Part shown: positions 25,723 to 32,754 of the stretch, piece by piece
Numbering within the stretch: position 1 is the stretch's first letter
Layout: each line of letters begins with the position of its first letter
NCBI RefSeq assembly: GCF_005869225.1
Contig: NZ_SWFP01000016.1
Location: 1 to 63,463, forward strand
DNA from: Dyadobacter bucti
GTDB taxonomy: Bacteria > Bacteroidota > Bacteroidia > Cytophagales > Spirosomataceae
Reading direction: 5' to 3'
Length of the DNA: 63,463 nt
Program-made: the position numbers and the translations under genes
Notes under the pieces: generated by a model
What the model saw: the letters and a program-made list of their open reading frames with translations, nothing else
Told to the model about the DNA's origin: nothing
The model's database searches: none

Positions 25723-26258
25723 GACAGATACTAATCGCTTCCTTCGTCCTGCTTTGCTCGTCCTTTGTCAGCGCGCAGGTTCATATCAAAAATCAGCATT
25801 ATGTACAGGTTAATGCCGGTGGATATGACAAACTGATTCACCCAGACTTTGACAACTTCTTTCTGCAAATAGAATATGGCAAATACGGCAAGAAGCTCAA
25901 CACAAGAGGGGTCGCCTTTACCTATGCCAAAAAACTTAGTGGCAACCTGATCCCGGTTGAAAAATACCAAGCATCGTTTAAGCAGGAATTGAATATTTTT
26001 TCAAGTGCCGATCTAAGAAGCACATTTAAAATGTTAGGTACCATTGATTTTGGATATGAATCTATCAACCGAGATCAGGAATATTTTGGTCCTAACTACG
26101 TGAGTTCTAAATCAGCCTTTATTTTGGGATTGGGCACCGGTGCGGAGTACGAATTTTCGCCTATTGTGATTGGTACGAGGGTTACTTACAATTTTCTTTC
26201 CAATTATCAAAAATTCTCAACCTATCCATATATAGGCGTTAAAATCCATTTAAAATGA
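25719..26258 (+). CDS. traO: TraO-like outer-membrane beta-barrel protein
   Basis: The 179-residue protein has a signal peptide (MRQILIASFVLLCSSFVSAQ) and amphipathic strands with an aromatic C-terminal end (YPYIGVKIHLK), typical of small OmpA/TraO-type barrels. It lies directly after traN with a 4-bp overlap and overlaps the following lipoprotein by 4 bp. Order and fold support TraO. Confidence 0.8.
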   Translation: MRQILIASFVLLCSSFVSAQVHIKNQHYVQVNAGGYDKLIHPDFDNFFLQIEYGKYGKKLNTRGVAFTYAKKLSGNLIPVEKYQASFKQELNIFSSADLRSTFKMLGTIDFGYESINRDQEYFGPNYVSSKSAFILGLGTGAEYEFSPIVIGTRVTYNFLSNYQKFSTYPYIGVKIHLK

Positions 26259-26692
26259 AAAACTTACTATACTTTTTCCTCACAGTATTTTTGTTTTCCT
26301 GCAACAAAGATATAGCAGTAGACATCGACCCGCAGGACATATCCGAACCAGATTATAACCTGCTTTCAGAAGCATCCAGCTTGTTTAAATACGATAAAGA
26401 GTCGAACAAATACAGCACTTCACCTACGATCTATCTCAGACCGTTTGAGAATGTTACCAAGCTGGATAATGTTACTTTGAAGTTCAGTTCTAACAATTTT
26501 GGTCGATATATTGTCAAGGGGGATACCCTTTACAACGACGACAAAATTAACGTCAGGTATTCGGACTTTAACAACTTTCTACTTATTTTTAAATATCAGT
26601 CAGAGGTTAAAGGAACACACGAAATCACCGTTGAAACTACGATCAGATCGGTAACGAAAGAAACTAAGTTAAACCTCACAACAACTGATTAA
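26255..26692 (+). CDS. Lipoprotein of the tra operon, possibly TraQ-like
   Basis: The 145-residue protein has a lipobox (MKNLLYFFLTVFLFSCNKD, lipidated Cys16) and a beta-sandwich-like mature part (TIYLRPFENVTKLDNVTLKF). Bacteroides elements have a DUF3872 lipoprotein (TraQ) in this part of the operon; this protein has similar size and location, but I cannot confirm homology. Confidence 0.6.
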   Translation: MKNLLYFFLTVFLFSCNKDIAVDIDPQDISEPDYNLLSEASSLFKYDKESNKYSTSPTIYLRPFENVTKLDNVTLKFSSNNFGRYIVKGDTLYNDDKINVRYSDFNNFLLIFKYQSEVKGTHEITVETTIRSVTKETKLNLTTTD

Positions 26693-26695
26693 ACC

Positions 26696-26947
26696 ATGTT
26701 TTTGACCAAACTTACAATCAAATCAATGAAAGAGCCGGAGACTGTTACGTCGTCTGGCAAGTCATTACAAGTGCGCTGGATTTCTGGCCTTGTGAATGAT
26801 AAAAACGTGGCTTTCAAATTATGGAACGATCTAAGCACCGACCCTAAACTCGTTTTGGAAAGCGAGATCGATGTCGAGTTCAGGATCGAAAGCCGCGAAA
26901 GCAAAGACCGCTTTTTTACAGATTTAACGATCACTAAAATCCTTTAA
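26696..26947 (+). CDS. DUF3127-like OB-fold protein
   Basis: The 83-residue protein resembles DUF3127 single-stranded-DNA-binding-like proteins: KSLQVRWISGL, VAFKLWNDLS, then EIDVEFRIESRESKDRFFTD matches their conserved xVxFxIESRExxxRxYTD region. It may coat transferred single-stranded DNA or be a small accessory factor. It sits 3 bp after the upstream stop and 3 bp before the next start. Confidence 0.65.
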   Translation: MFLTKLTIKSMKEPETVTSSGKSLQVRWISGLVNDKNVAFKLWNDLSTDPKLVLESEIDVEFRIESRESKDRFFTDLTITKIL

Positions 26948-26950
26948 AAA

Positions 26951-27388
26951 ATGAAGTCATTACTCGTCTTTTTGGCCCTTGTATTTGTTTCCTGCTCAAA
27001 AGATACCCCTGAGCCTGATAGTAACTTATCCGCTGATACCAAGGCGGAAAGAGCGGCTACCTCGCTTGATAATTTTATAGGTGAGTGGGTTTATACGGTT
27101 GATAATCAGCCGTACAAAAAGATCGTTGTGGCAAAGGAAGGCACAGCCTACGTATTCAAACACTACGTGATGCTGGCAGGAACGTATGCGCTGGATAAGG
27201 ACGTATATGAAGCACAGGCCTTGCTACCGGCCAACTTCGTGCCCTGGGATAAATCGGCCACCTTCCAGCCGCTGGTAAATATCACTTCTTCCTATACTTC
27301 TGGGAAAGCAGCGATAACCTACCGAGTAATTTCAGGAAAAACGTATCTGGAACTAGGAATCTCGAAGTATTTAAAGGTTGGGCAATGA
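26951..27388 (+). CDS. Lipoprotein of the transfer operon
   Basis: The 145-residue protein has a lipobox (MKSLLVFLALVFVSCSKD, Cys15) and a C-terminal lipocalin-like beta part (FIGEWVYTVDNQPYKKIVV). It overlaps the next start by 4 bp. It could be a surface exclusion or assembly lipoprotein; no family is recognised. Confidence 0.65.
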   Translation: MKSLLVFLALVFVSCSKDTPEPDSNLSADTKAERAATSLDNFIGEWVYTVDNQPYKKIVVAKEGTAYVFKHYVMLAGTYALDKDVYEAQALLPANFVPWDKSATFQPLVNITSSYTSGKAAITYRVISGKTYLELGISKYLKVGQ

Positions 27389-27600
27389 AGGGTGCTAAGA
27401 ATGACTTTTCAATGACCTTTTTTGTAAAGGATAGTGATGTTCGTACAAAACCTGTTGACAAACAGGTTTTGTTTTTACACTACGTCCATGACACAAATAA
27501 AGCCATTTTATGGCTAAAATCGCATGGAATTAAGTGGGACTACGCCAATATTTACTATCGGAGGACACGCAAATTTGCGGAGCGAATTTATAATAATTGA
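27385..27600 (+). CDS. Small hypothetical protein
   Basis: The 71-residue basic protein (ILWLKSHGIKWDYANIYYRR) is coupled to the lipoprotein upstream by a 4-bp overlap. It has no signal or membrane helix. I do not recognise it. Confidence 0.6.
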   Translation: MKGAKNDFSMTFFVKDSDVRTKPVDKQVLFLHYVHDTNKAILWLKSHGIKWDYANIYYRRTRKFAERIYNN

Positions 27601-27624
27601 TTTAATAACTACTGCATTTCAATT

Positions 27625-28086
27625 ATGGCATTTTCGGAAATGGGTATACTTGTGGCCTTGCTTACTGGTTTTGTACATATTTTTTGGATGATTTACGCAA
27701 AATGGAAACAAGAGGCCGATAAATACCTGACAAAAATTGAACATTTTGAAACTGAATTACTTGATAACAGGCACCGAGTTATTGACCTCACGAGGATAAA
27801 TGGATTTCCAATAAGGGAGGTTATTTATATTACAAGTATCGACGGAATTAATATATTTTATCATTTTGATTCCTACCAATTTCTTCCTGATTTTTTGCCA
27901 AATGAAGATATTATGAAAGATATGATACAGGCCACTCACAAATTTTTGGAAACGAAAACGCCGCCAAATTCATTAGAAAATGCAATCGAGCTTATAGCAG
28001 AATATTACGATAATTTTCCTGATAGCGAGGCACATTTGTACCGGCAAGATGTCTTTGACAAGAAGCCTTTTGTTTTACATTCTTAA
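27625..28086 (+). CDS. Membrane-anchored hypothetical protein
   Basis: The 153-residue protein has one N-terminal helix (MGILVALLTGFVHIFWMIYA) and a soluble domain with LTRINGFPIREVIYITSIDG and an acidic C-terminal half. It may start at ATG 27625 or internally at MGILV. It lies 24 bp after the previous gene and 9 bp before the next, in the tail of the transfer operon. Confidence 0.6.
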   Translation: MAFSEMGILVALLTGFVHIFWMIYAKWKQEADKYLTKIEHFETELLDNRHRVIDLTRINGFPIREVIYITSIDGINIFYHFDSYQFLPDFLPNEDIMKDMIQATHKFLETKTPPNSLENAIELIAEYYDNFPDSEAHLYRQDVFDKKPFVLHS

Positions 28087-28095
28087 TTTCAGACT

Positions 28096-29019
28096 ATGGA
28101 TTCTAATAACAAATTTGACGCGCCACAGATAATCGGGAAAGACCAAAAGACGTACGGGCTTGATAAACAAGAGCTTAATAAAATTTCTTATGTCGAGCTG
28201 CAAAAAGGTGAAGATGAGAAATTTAAAAGGACTGACAACAAAATTGAAACCAGCCCCGCGGACCTGATTAAAGGAATAAAAGATGGTGAAATCAAGATAC
28301 TTATGCCGTCGAAGTCATTTATGCTGGAAAGTAACAGGAAGGAGTTTGAGACCAATTTTAAGGCTCCGCAGATGATTGGAAAGGATGATAAAACTTTTGG
28401 CTTTGATAGGCAGGATAAAAACAAATTGTCTTACATCGAATTAAAAAAGGATGCGGGAAACTGGAAACGAACAGACAACAAGTTAGAAACTGAAATTTCA
28501 GAGCTAGCAAAAAATATTAAAGATGGAAGCGTTAAAGTAGTGATGCCACACAAGGATTTTATCGCGGAAAAAAATAAGCAGACGGAGGGAAGTAAAGCAG
28601 ATGAGTTAAAAAAAAATGAAGAAGAAAAGAAAGAGAAAATAGAAATTAAGCCAATTGTTGTCGAGCCGCTGAACTCAAGAGAAAAAAAGGAGGTTAAGGA
28701 GGCTTTTCAGGAGGGGAAATTGGAAAATAACAGGCACGCGACGAACCTTTTCAAGAAGTTTGATAAGCAATTAGAGTCTGTGCCAGACAAGATTCAAGGC
28801 AATAACCTGACAAATCAGGACAAATTGAAACTATTGGTAGGAGATTACAGCGACCACCAGAATACAAAATTTACAGTCCAGAAGGATAAAACCGTGAGTA
28901 TGGAAGGCAAAGAGAAGGGGCTTCTAACGAACGCGAACAGTCAATTTTCAGAGCGGCAGGTCGAGAAACTAGCAGTGAAGGAACAGACAAAAGCACAGGC
29001 ACCGGCAATGACCGTATAG
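28096..29019 (+). CDS. Hypothetical protein with internal duplication
   Basis: The 307-residue hydrophilic protein has two tandem ~80-residue repeats: APQIIGKDQKTYGLDKQELN and APQMIGKDDKTFGFDRQDKN, each followed by KRTDNKxET and a KIKDG..KxxMPxKxF-type end. A Lys/Glu-rich linker and a third helical part follow (REKKEVKEAFQEGKL, then LVGDYSDHQNTKF). The last part resembles regions seen in Bacteroidota mobile-element proteins with DUF3945-like composition, but I cannot confirm this. It is the last gene before a terminator. Confidence 0.65.
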   Translation: MDSNNKFDAPQIIGKDQKTYGLDKQELNKISYVELQKGEDEKFKRTDNKIETSPADLIKGIKDGEIKILMPSKSFMLESNRKEFETNFKAPQMIGKDDKTFGFDRQDKNKLSYIELKKDAGNWKRTDNKLETEISELAKNIKDGSVKVVMPHKDFIAEKNKQTEGSKADELKKNEEEKKEKIEIKPIVVEPLNSREKKEVKEAFQEGKLENNRHATNLFKKFDKQLESVPDKIQGNNLTNQDKLKLLVGDYSDHQNTKFTVQKDKTVSMEGKEKGLLTNANSQFSERQVEKLAVKEQTKAQAPAMTV

Positions 29020-29044
29020 TTGTTGATGAAAGTGTTCCGGAAAG

Positions 29045-29075
29045 TGGCCTGATCGTTTTCAGGTCATTTTTTTTA
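29045..29075 (+). terminator. Terminator of the transfer operon
   Basis: TGGCCTGA (29045-29052) pairs with TCAGGTCA (29059-29066) with one G-U pair; a long T tract follows. It lies 26 bp after the stop of the last gene. Confidence 0.8.
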
Positions 29076-29109
29076 TTTTTCGGTCTAGGGAAACCCCTGC
29101 GGTCGGGCT

Positions 29110-29162
29110 ATCCGCTATATCTTTTTTCTCCGTAAAAAGGATGCCGCTCCTATCCCTGTTTC
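29110..29162. other. Imperfect long stem-loop downstream of the tra operon
   Basis: GGGCTATCCGC...ATATCTTTTTT and AAAAAGGAT...GCTCCTATCCC pair imperfectly around CTCCGT. I recall similar wording (GATGCCGCTCCTATCCC) after operons in other Bacteroidota mobile elements. It may be a structured RNA end or a recombination site. No gene is present between 29020 and 29735. Confidence 0.45.
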
Positions 29163-29230
29163 ATCGAGCGCACAAGGCACCCCCCGGCACCCTGCAACAC
29201 AAACCTAAATGTAAAAATAAGTCGCTCACA

Positions 29231-29321
29231 GAATCGGTCAAGGTCGAGCGCTGCGCGTTTCAAAAAAATCTTCCTTCTTCCTGCGTCAGAAGCGTATTTT
29301 TTTGAAAACCTTGACAGATTC
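29231..29321. other. Two-step inverted repeat, large stem-loop
   Basis: The outer arms GAATCGGTCAAGG (29231-29243) and CCTTGACAGATTC (29309-29321) pair with one mismatch, and the inner arms TTTCAAAAAAAT (29258-29269) and ATTTTTTTGAAA (29296-29307) pair perfectly. The spacing is asymmetric between outer and inner stems. It may be a single-strand origin, a second oriT-like structure or an RNA fold. Confidence 0.6.
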
Positions 29322-29360
29322 TTACCGCTTCCTTATAAAGACATTAAGATTTGGGTTTTG

Positions 29361-29387
29361 GGGGAAAAAATTATTCCCCTTTTTTTC
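29361..29387 (+). terminator. Hairpin with T tract
   Basis: GGGGAA (29361-29366) and TTCCCC (29374-29379) flank a 7-nt loop and run into seven to eight T. It isolates the cassette region from the tra operon. Confidence 0.65.
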
Positions 29388-29437
29388 TGATGATTAATCC
29401 TGACCCGCTTTATTGCCTGCGTCGCTGCCTGCACGCG

Positions 29438-29555
29438 TGTAGACATTCGAATTGTTGGCCAGGTCAAAAGTTCCGGAGATCTCGACGTTAAATGTAGACA
29501 TTTTGTTTGTCCAGGATCTTAACTAGCGCGAGCTGCTGCTAATTAAATGTAGACA
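29438..29555 (+). repeat. TGTAGACA box cluster 4
   Basis: Boxes start at 29438, 29493 and 29548, both spacings exactly 55 bp. The spacers match types B (GGCCAGGT...TTCCGGAGATC) and C (TCCAGGATCT) of the full clusters. R70 copy 2 starts 6 bp after the last box. Confidence 0.9.
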
Positions 29556-29560
29556 CCCTA

Positions 29561-29628
29561 CGCGCATTTGCGGCTTATGTCGCTTCGCGCACATTTTAAA
29601 AATTTGTCTTCTAGGGGTTGCTTTCGCC
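29561..29628 (+). repeat. R70 repeat, copy 2
   Basis: Contains TGCGGCTTATGTCGCT, CGCGCACATTTTAAAAATTT and GTCTTCTAGGGGTTGCTTTC. It lies between box cluster 4 and the promoter of the 29736 gene. Confidence 0.85.
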
Positions 29629-29648
29629 GGTCAAAAAAACTTAAAAAA

Positions 29649-29730
29649 TACCCGAAAAACATTGTTTAGTATTTAAAAAATAGGTATATTTATATAACAA
29701 AATCAATCGGTGCTCATACGTTAATGAGCT
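29649..29730 (+). promoter_or_regulatory. Cassette promoter plus leader hairpin, copy 1
   Basis: The dyad TACCCG...TAGGTA and the promoter core TTGTTTAGTATTTAAAAAAT with TATATTTA precede AATCGGTGCTCAT. The leader hairpin is GCTCAT (29712-29717), loop ACGTTA, ATGAGC (29724-29729). Five such leaders occur. The ATG inside the right arm is in frame with the gene here but not in the other copies, so it is not taken as the start. Confidence 0.75.
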
Positions 29731-29735
29731 GTTTT

Positions 29736-30617
29736 ATGGAGAATAACAAAACCCAAGTTTCAAGTCAGCTTTTAGGGCATCTTTACGAACTATGCTACCG
29801 CGCCCATTCTGGTACATCCTTCAGCCCTGAAAAACGCGCAGTTTCCTACGTTCGGGATTATTCGGAGATGTTGGCTAATGATTTGGCAGAGCTAGGCGAG
29901 AATACCGGCAGTTATAAAGAAAAATTCATCGCAAAGTTTACCGCGTGGATGGCCGCAAAATCTAATTGCCTAAGCAGTATGATAGCGGGACCGTCTAATT
30001 TCCCTGTTAGACGCGCTGAAAAGGCAAACAACGCCGAACACGCTCGCTACGAAGAATTCATGCACTGGAGAGACAAGTATTTTACCGCTGTTAACAGAAA
30101 ACCCCGGTTACCATTTTCGACAGACCTAGAAGAAGCAGAGCGCAAATTGGTGACGCTGGAAGCCTATCAGGAAACAGTAAAAGACCTTGGCAAATTTATC
30201 CGCAAACTGAAAACCGACGATGAAGCCGTGATTGTAAAAGAAGCCCTAGAACAAGGCTTTTCGGCTGATTTGCTCAAACGACTTGACTTTTACGGCGGTA
30301 AATGGCGTGTTCCCTCGTTCATCCTAACCAATAACAATGCCCGGATCAAAGACACAAAGCAAAAAATTGCTGATCTGGAACGTCGAATTACTACACAAGA
30401 TAATTGGGAGGACATACATTTTAACGGCGGGTATATTACCGTTAATGATGACAGAGTGAAAATTTTCCACGAGACAAAGCCAGAACAAGAAATCAGAGAT
30501 TTCCTCAAAAAAAGCGGTTTCCGCTGGTCGCCTCATTGGGTTTGCTGGTGCCGCAGATTGACACCTAACGCCCTGGCCGACGTTCGCGGCTTCATTCTTC
30601 CCAGATTGAACCAATAG
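29736..30617 (+). CDS. Mobile-element ORF with C-terminal GFRWSP domain
   Basis: The 293-residue soluble protein from ATG 29736 has helical N-terminal and middle parts (AEKANNAEHARYEEFMHWRD, then a coiled region) and ends with a compact domain: GGYITVNDDRVKIFHETKPE, LKKSGFRWSPHWVCWCRRLTP. Related proteins with an R-I-F-x-x-x-K-P-x-x-x-x-R...GFRWSP end are frequent on phages and plasmids of many phyla, to my knowledge without a known role. It follows the leader hairpin and precedes a hairpin terminator. Confidence 0.75.
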   Translation: MENNKTQVSSQLLGHLYELCYRAHSGTSFSPEKRAVSYVRDYSEMLANDLAELGENTGSYKEKFIAKFTAWMAAKSNCLSSMIAGPSNFPVRRAEKANNAEHARYEEFMHWRDKYFTAVNRKPRLPFSTDLEEAERKLVTLEAYQETVKDLGKFIRKLKTDDEAVIVKEALEQGFSADLLKRLDFYGGKWRVPSFILTNNNARIKDTKQKIADLERRITTQDNWEDIHFNGGYITVNDDRVKIFHETKPEQEIRDFLKKSGFRWSPHWVCWCRRLTPNALADVRGFILPRLNQ

Positions 30618-30647
30618 CATCAAACTTCACAGCAGCAAGCTAAAACC

Positions 30648-30680
30648 CACCAGACGGGAAATTCCGGTTTCCCGCTGGTG
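30648..30680 (+). terminator. Hairpin between two cassette genes
   Basis: CACCAG.CGGGAAA (30648-30661) pairs with TTTCCCGCTGGTG (30668-30680) with a single bulge, followed by TCTTT. The leader of the next gene begins 8 bp later, so no full promoter fits between; the hairpin may act as an attenuator or RNA-processing site. Confidence 0.65.
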
Positions 30681-30688
30681 TCTTTACC

Positions 30689-30713
30689 AATCGGTGCCCA
30701 TACGTTAATGGGC
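30689..30713 (+). promoter_or_regulatory. Leader hairpin, copy 2 (covarying)
   Basis: AATCGGT is followed by GCCCAT (30696-30701), loop ACGTTA and ATGGGC (30708-30713). Relative to the other copies, T-A becomes C-G in the stem, which keeps the pairing while the loop is unchanged. The ATG of the gene is 8 bp downstream. No promoter dyad precedes this copy. Confidence 0.85.
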
Positions 30714-30720
30714 AATCAAA

Positions 30721-31275
30721 ATGACCAAATTTGATACCTTCATTGCGTCTATGCAGAAGACATACCCATCTGCAAAGAAGATTGTAAACTGCGGTTATAC
30801 TTTCTTTATTGATGAAAAAGCCCTGATCTTTATTGCCTTCCGGGGCAGATCAACAAAGCCGGTAGTAAATCGGCACTTCACGAGCCTTGACGAGCTTAAT
30901 AAAACCTATTACGCGTTAGTGAACAAGGCAATGGAGGCCAATAAAATCAATAGCGAACGGGAGAAGCGGCAGCAGGAGAGAAACGCGCGGGATATCCAAC
31001 CCGGATCAATATTTTACGCCTCGTGGGGATATGATCAAACTAACATCCAGTTTTACCAAATCATAGCCGTGAAAGGCATAAAGGTTATCGTTAGGGAGCT
31101 TTACCAAGATAAGCAGTACGACGCAATCGACCACGGCTATACATCTGCTATTAAAGACAGTTTCAAAGGCGATGAGATTGTTTTACGTATAGGGAAGTAC
31201 GGTTTGAAAGTTGATGAAAGAAACCGTATTTCTAAATGGGATGGTAAGCCGCTCTACTGGTCTTCATATGCGTAA
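30721..31275 (+). CDS. ORFan, paralog of the gene at 2245
   Basis: The 184-residue protein starts at the ATG after the leader hairpin. It shares IDEKALIFIAFRGR, DIQPGSIFYASWGYDQTN, IQFYQIIAVKG and the end WDGKPLYWSSYA with the product of 2245-2856. The WGYDQTNxxFYQxxxxxG pattern is common in small phage and plasmid proteins; the function is unknown. Box cluster 5 begins 36 bp after the stop, as cluster 1 does after the paralog. Confidence 0.78.
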   Translation: MTKFDTFIASMQKTYPSAKKIVNCGYTFFIDEKALIFIAFRGRSTKPVVNRHFTSLDELNKTYYALVNKAMEANKINSEREKRQQERNARDIQPGSIFYASWGYDQTNIQFYQIIAVKGIKVIVRELYQDKQYDAIDHGYTSAIKDSFKGDEIVLRIGKYGLKVDERNRISKWDGKPLYWSSYA

Positions 31276-31310
31276 GCCGGGGCGGCTTTGCCGCCTTCTT
31301 TCGCCCATAG

Positions 31311-31494
31311 TGTAGACAGTTGGGGCACAGCTCGCGCCCGGACCAGCGGCCGGTGTCTTACTCTAACCTTGCCAAGTGTAGACAAAACAGTCTGCGACCA
31401 GGCTGAAATTTCCGGAAATCCCGCCATCAAGTGTAGACATTTTGTTGGCCCAGGATCCTCGCCGGCGCTTGCCGCAGCTGCTAAAATGTAGACA
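31311..31494 (+). repeat. TGTAGACA box cluster 5, full-length unit
   Basis: Four boxes start at 31311, 31377, 31432 and 31487: spacings 66, 55, 55 bp. The spacers match cluster 8 (57289-57472) in conserved words AGCTCGCG, CGACCAGG/CGACTAGG, TTCCGGA and CCAGGATC. This 184-bp arrangement is taken as the complete unit. R70 copy 3 starts 6 bp later. Confidence 0.92.
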
Positions 31495-31500
31495 CCCTAT

Positions 31501-31567
31501 GCGCATTTGCGGCTTATGTCGCTTCGCTCACATTTTTAAAAATTGCCTTCTAGGGGTTGCTTTCGCT
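31501..31567 (+). repeat. R70 repeat, copy 3
   Basis: GCGCATTTGCGGCTTATGTC, then GCTTCGCTCACATTT and CCTTCTAGGGGTTGCTTTCG. It is followed by AT-rich operator words (31571-31597) identical to those around parA. Confidence 0.85.
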
Positions 31568-31570
31568 TGA

Positions 31571-31679
31571 TTATATAAATATATAATTATATAAAAATAT
31601 TCCCGATTATTGTTGTTTTATATTTAAAAAACGGGTATTTTCATACTATAAAACAATCGGTGCTCATACGTTAATGAGC
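31571..31679 (+). promoter_or_regulatory. AT-rich operator, cassette promoter and leader hairpin, copy 3
   Basis: TTATATAAATATATAATTAT (from 31571) repeats the parA operator words. The dyad TTCCCG...CGGGTA brackets TTGTTTTATATTTAAAAAAC. The leader hairpin follows: GCTCAT (31662-31667), ACGTTA, ATGAGC (31674-31679). This cassette may therefore also respond to the partition RHH protein. Confidence 0.75.
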
Positions 31680-31686
31680 TGGCTAT

Positions 31687-31812
31687 ATGAAGATTTACAG
31701 ATATATCAATCAAGACAAAATTTCAAAGTATGCACATGCAGTTAAGGACATTTTCTTTGTTTCCTTCATTATGCTGATGGTTTGGGGTTTAATGATAGCT
31801 TATTACTGCTAA
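31687..31812 (+). CDS. 41-residue membrane protein
   Basis: Begins MKIYRYINQDKISKYAHAVK and continues with one transmembrane helix, DIFFVSFIMLMVWGLMIAYY, ending in Cys. The start lies 7 bp after the leader hairpin, as in the other cassettes, which supports real expression. Single-helix proteins of this size can be toxins of type I-like modules, but nothing specific shows this. Confidence 0.6.
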   Translation: MKIYRYINQDKISKYAHAVKDIFFVSFIMLMVWGLMIAYYC

Positions 31813-31889
31813 TCCCTAAAATGGTTTGCATTGTATTTAAATTTCGGGTACATTTATAAAGGCAACTAACGCAAAACAGGAGAAAACAA

Positions 31890-32126
31890 ATGCCTACGTT
31901 ATTTATAATTTTTGGTTTGAGATTTTACTTTTACGCCAACGAACATTTACCAGTCCATGTTCACGTTAAAAATGCAGATGGAGAAGCAAAGTTTGAGGTC
32001 GATCCGGTAAAACTTATTAAGAATAAGGGGATTAAAAAAAAGGATATTAGCCTAGCAGAATCATTGATTGAAGAAAATAGGGAGATAATAAAAGCCAAAT
32101 GGCACGAATATCATGGAGGAAATTGA
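31890..32126 (+). CDS. DUF4160 protein
   Basis: The 78-residue protein has the DUF4160 hallmark: GLRFYFYANEHLPVHVHVKN, KFEVDPVKLIKNKG and LIEENREIIKAKWHEYHGG. It overlaps the DUF2442 gene by 14 bp. DUF4160-DUF2442 pairs are widespread and have been suggested to be toxin-antitoxin-like, without a settled mechanism. A promoter (TTGTATTTAAATTTCGGGTA, 31831-31850) lies upstream. Confidence 0.85.
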   Translation: MPTLFIIFGLRFYFYANEHLPVHVHVKNADGEAKFEVDPVKLIKNKGIKKKDISLAESLIEENREIIKAKWHEYHGGN

Positions 32127-32349
32127 AGTAAAAAAAGTCTGGTTTCAGGACGATAAAATAAACATCGAAACGGTTGAAGGCGAACGGCGGAGCCATCCCG
32201 TTAAATGGTTCCCAAGGCTGGAAAATGCCACGGAAGCCCAACGTCAAAATTTCGAATTATCGGCCTTTGGTATTCATTGGCCGGAACTGGACGAAGATTT
32301 GAGTTTTGAAGGTTTCTTTACCTACTCAAAAGAAGCTGTTTCCAGTTAG
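32113..32349 (+). CDS. DUF2442 protein
   Basis: The 78-residue protein has the DUF2442 pattern: VKKVWFQDDKINIETVEGE, HPVKWFPRLENAT..QRQNFE and FGIHWPELDEDLSFEGF. It is the partner of DUF4160 and overlaps it by 14 bp. The terminator at 32367-32408 follows directly. Confidence 0.87.
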   Translation: MEEIEVKKVWFQDDKINIETVEGERRSHPVKWFPRLENATEAQRQNFELSAFGIHWPELDEDLSFEGFFTYSKEAVSS

Positions 32350-32366
32350 AATTATCCGCGAGGCCG

Positions 32367-32408
32367 GGGGAATATTTCAAAATTATTTTTGAAATATTCC
32401 CCTTTTTT
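32367..32408 (+). terminator. Perfect 16-bp hairpin terminator
   Basis: GGGGAATATTTCAAAA (32367-32382) and TTTTGAAATATTCCCC (32387-32402) pair without mismatch around TTAT, followed by six T. Confidence 0.92.
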
Positions 32409-32410
32409 GT

Positions 32411-32476
32411 TATTTGATATTTAAAAAACGGGTATTTTTGTATTGTCAAACAATCGGTGCTCATACGTTAATGAGC
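32411..32476 (+). promoter_or_regulatory. Cassette promoter and leader hairpin, copy 4
   Basis: TATTTGATATTTAAAAAACG then GGTATTTTTG forms the core promoter; the left dyad arm is replaced by the terminator. The leader hairpin is GCTCAT (32459-32464), ACGTTA, ATGAGC (32471-32476). A second hairpin, GCCCCC/GGGGGC (32508-32525), lies between the leader and the gene. Confidence 0.75.
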
Positions 32477-32541
32477 TGGCTATATGGGATTTATAAAACT
32501 CAGTAACGCCCCCCTAAAAGGGGGCTATTAATACATAATCT

Positions 32542-32754
32542 ATGGAAAACGAAGTATTTGAACATGAATTAGCGGCCAAGATCAAACGCCTAAGAAAGGA
32601 AGCAAATATTAGCGAGGAAGAGATGGCGGAAATTATCGGGTATCATTCCAAAGTAGTATCGGCCATCGAAGCAGGTCAAAGAGCAATCGGAATAAAAACC
32701 TTGTTAAAATGGGCTCAGGCCGTAGGTAAAAAATTAACCATTGATTTTGTATGA
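32542..32754 (+). CDS. XRE-type HTH regulator
   Basis: The 70-residue protein is a single Cro/C1 HTH: ELAAKIKRLRKEANISEEEM, AEIIGYHSKVVSAIEAGQRA, ending in a beta-like LTIDFV. It overlaps the next gene by 4 bp (ATGA). The leader hairpin and the GC hairpin upstream suggest control at the RNA level as well. Confidence 0.85.
   Translation: MENEVFEHELAAKIKRLRKEANISEEEMAEIIGYHSKVVSAIEAGQRAIGIKTLLKWAQAVGKKLTIDFV

Noticed and set aside
29724..29726. ATG inside the leader hairpin as the start of the 29736 gene
   Set aside because: The same ATG in the other leader copies is out of frame with the gene or leads to an early stop, so the frame is not conserved; the ATG after the hairpin is used.
32471..32506. 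A conserved leader peptide starting in the hairpin (MSWLYG...)
   Set aside because: Two copies share the first five codons because the DNA is repeated, but the frames then diverge and the other copies lack it; RNA structure explains the conservation better.
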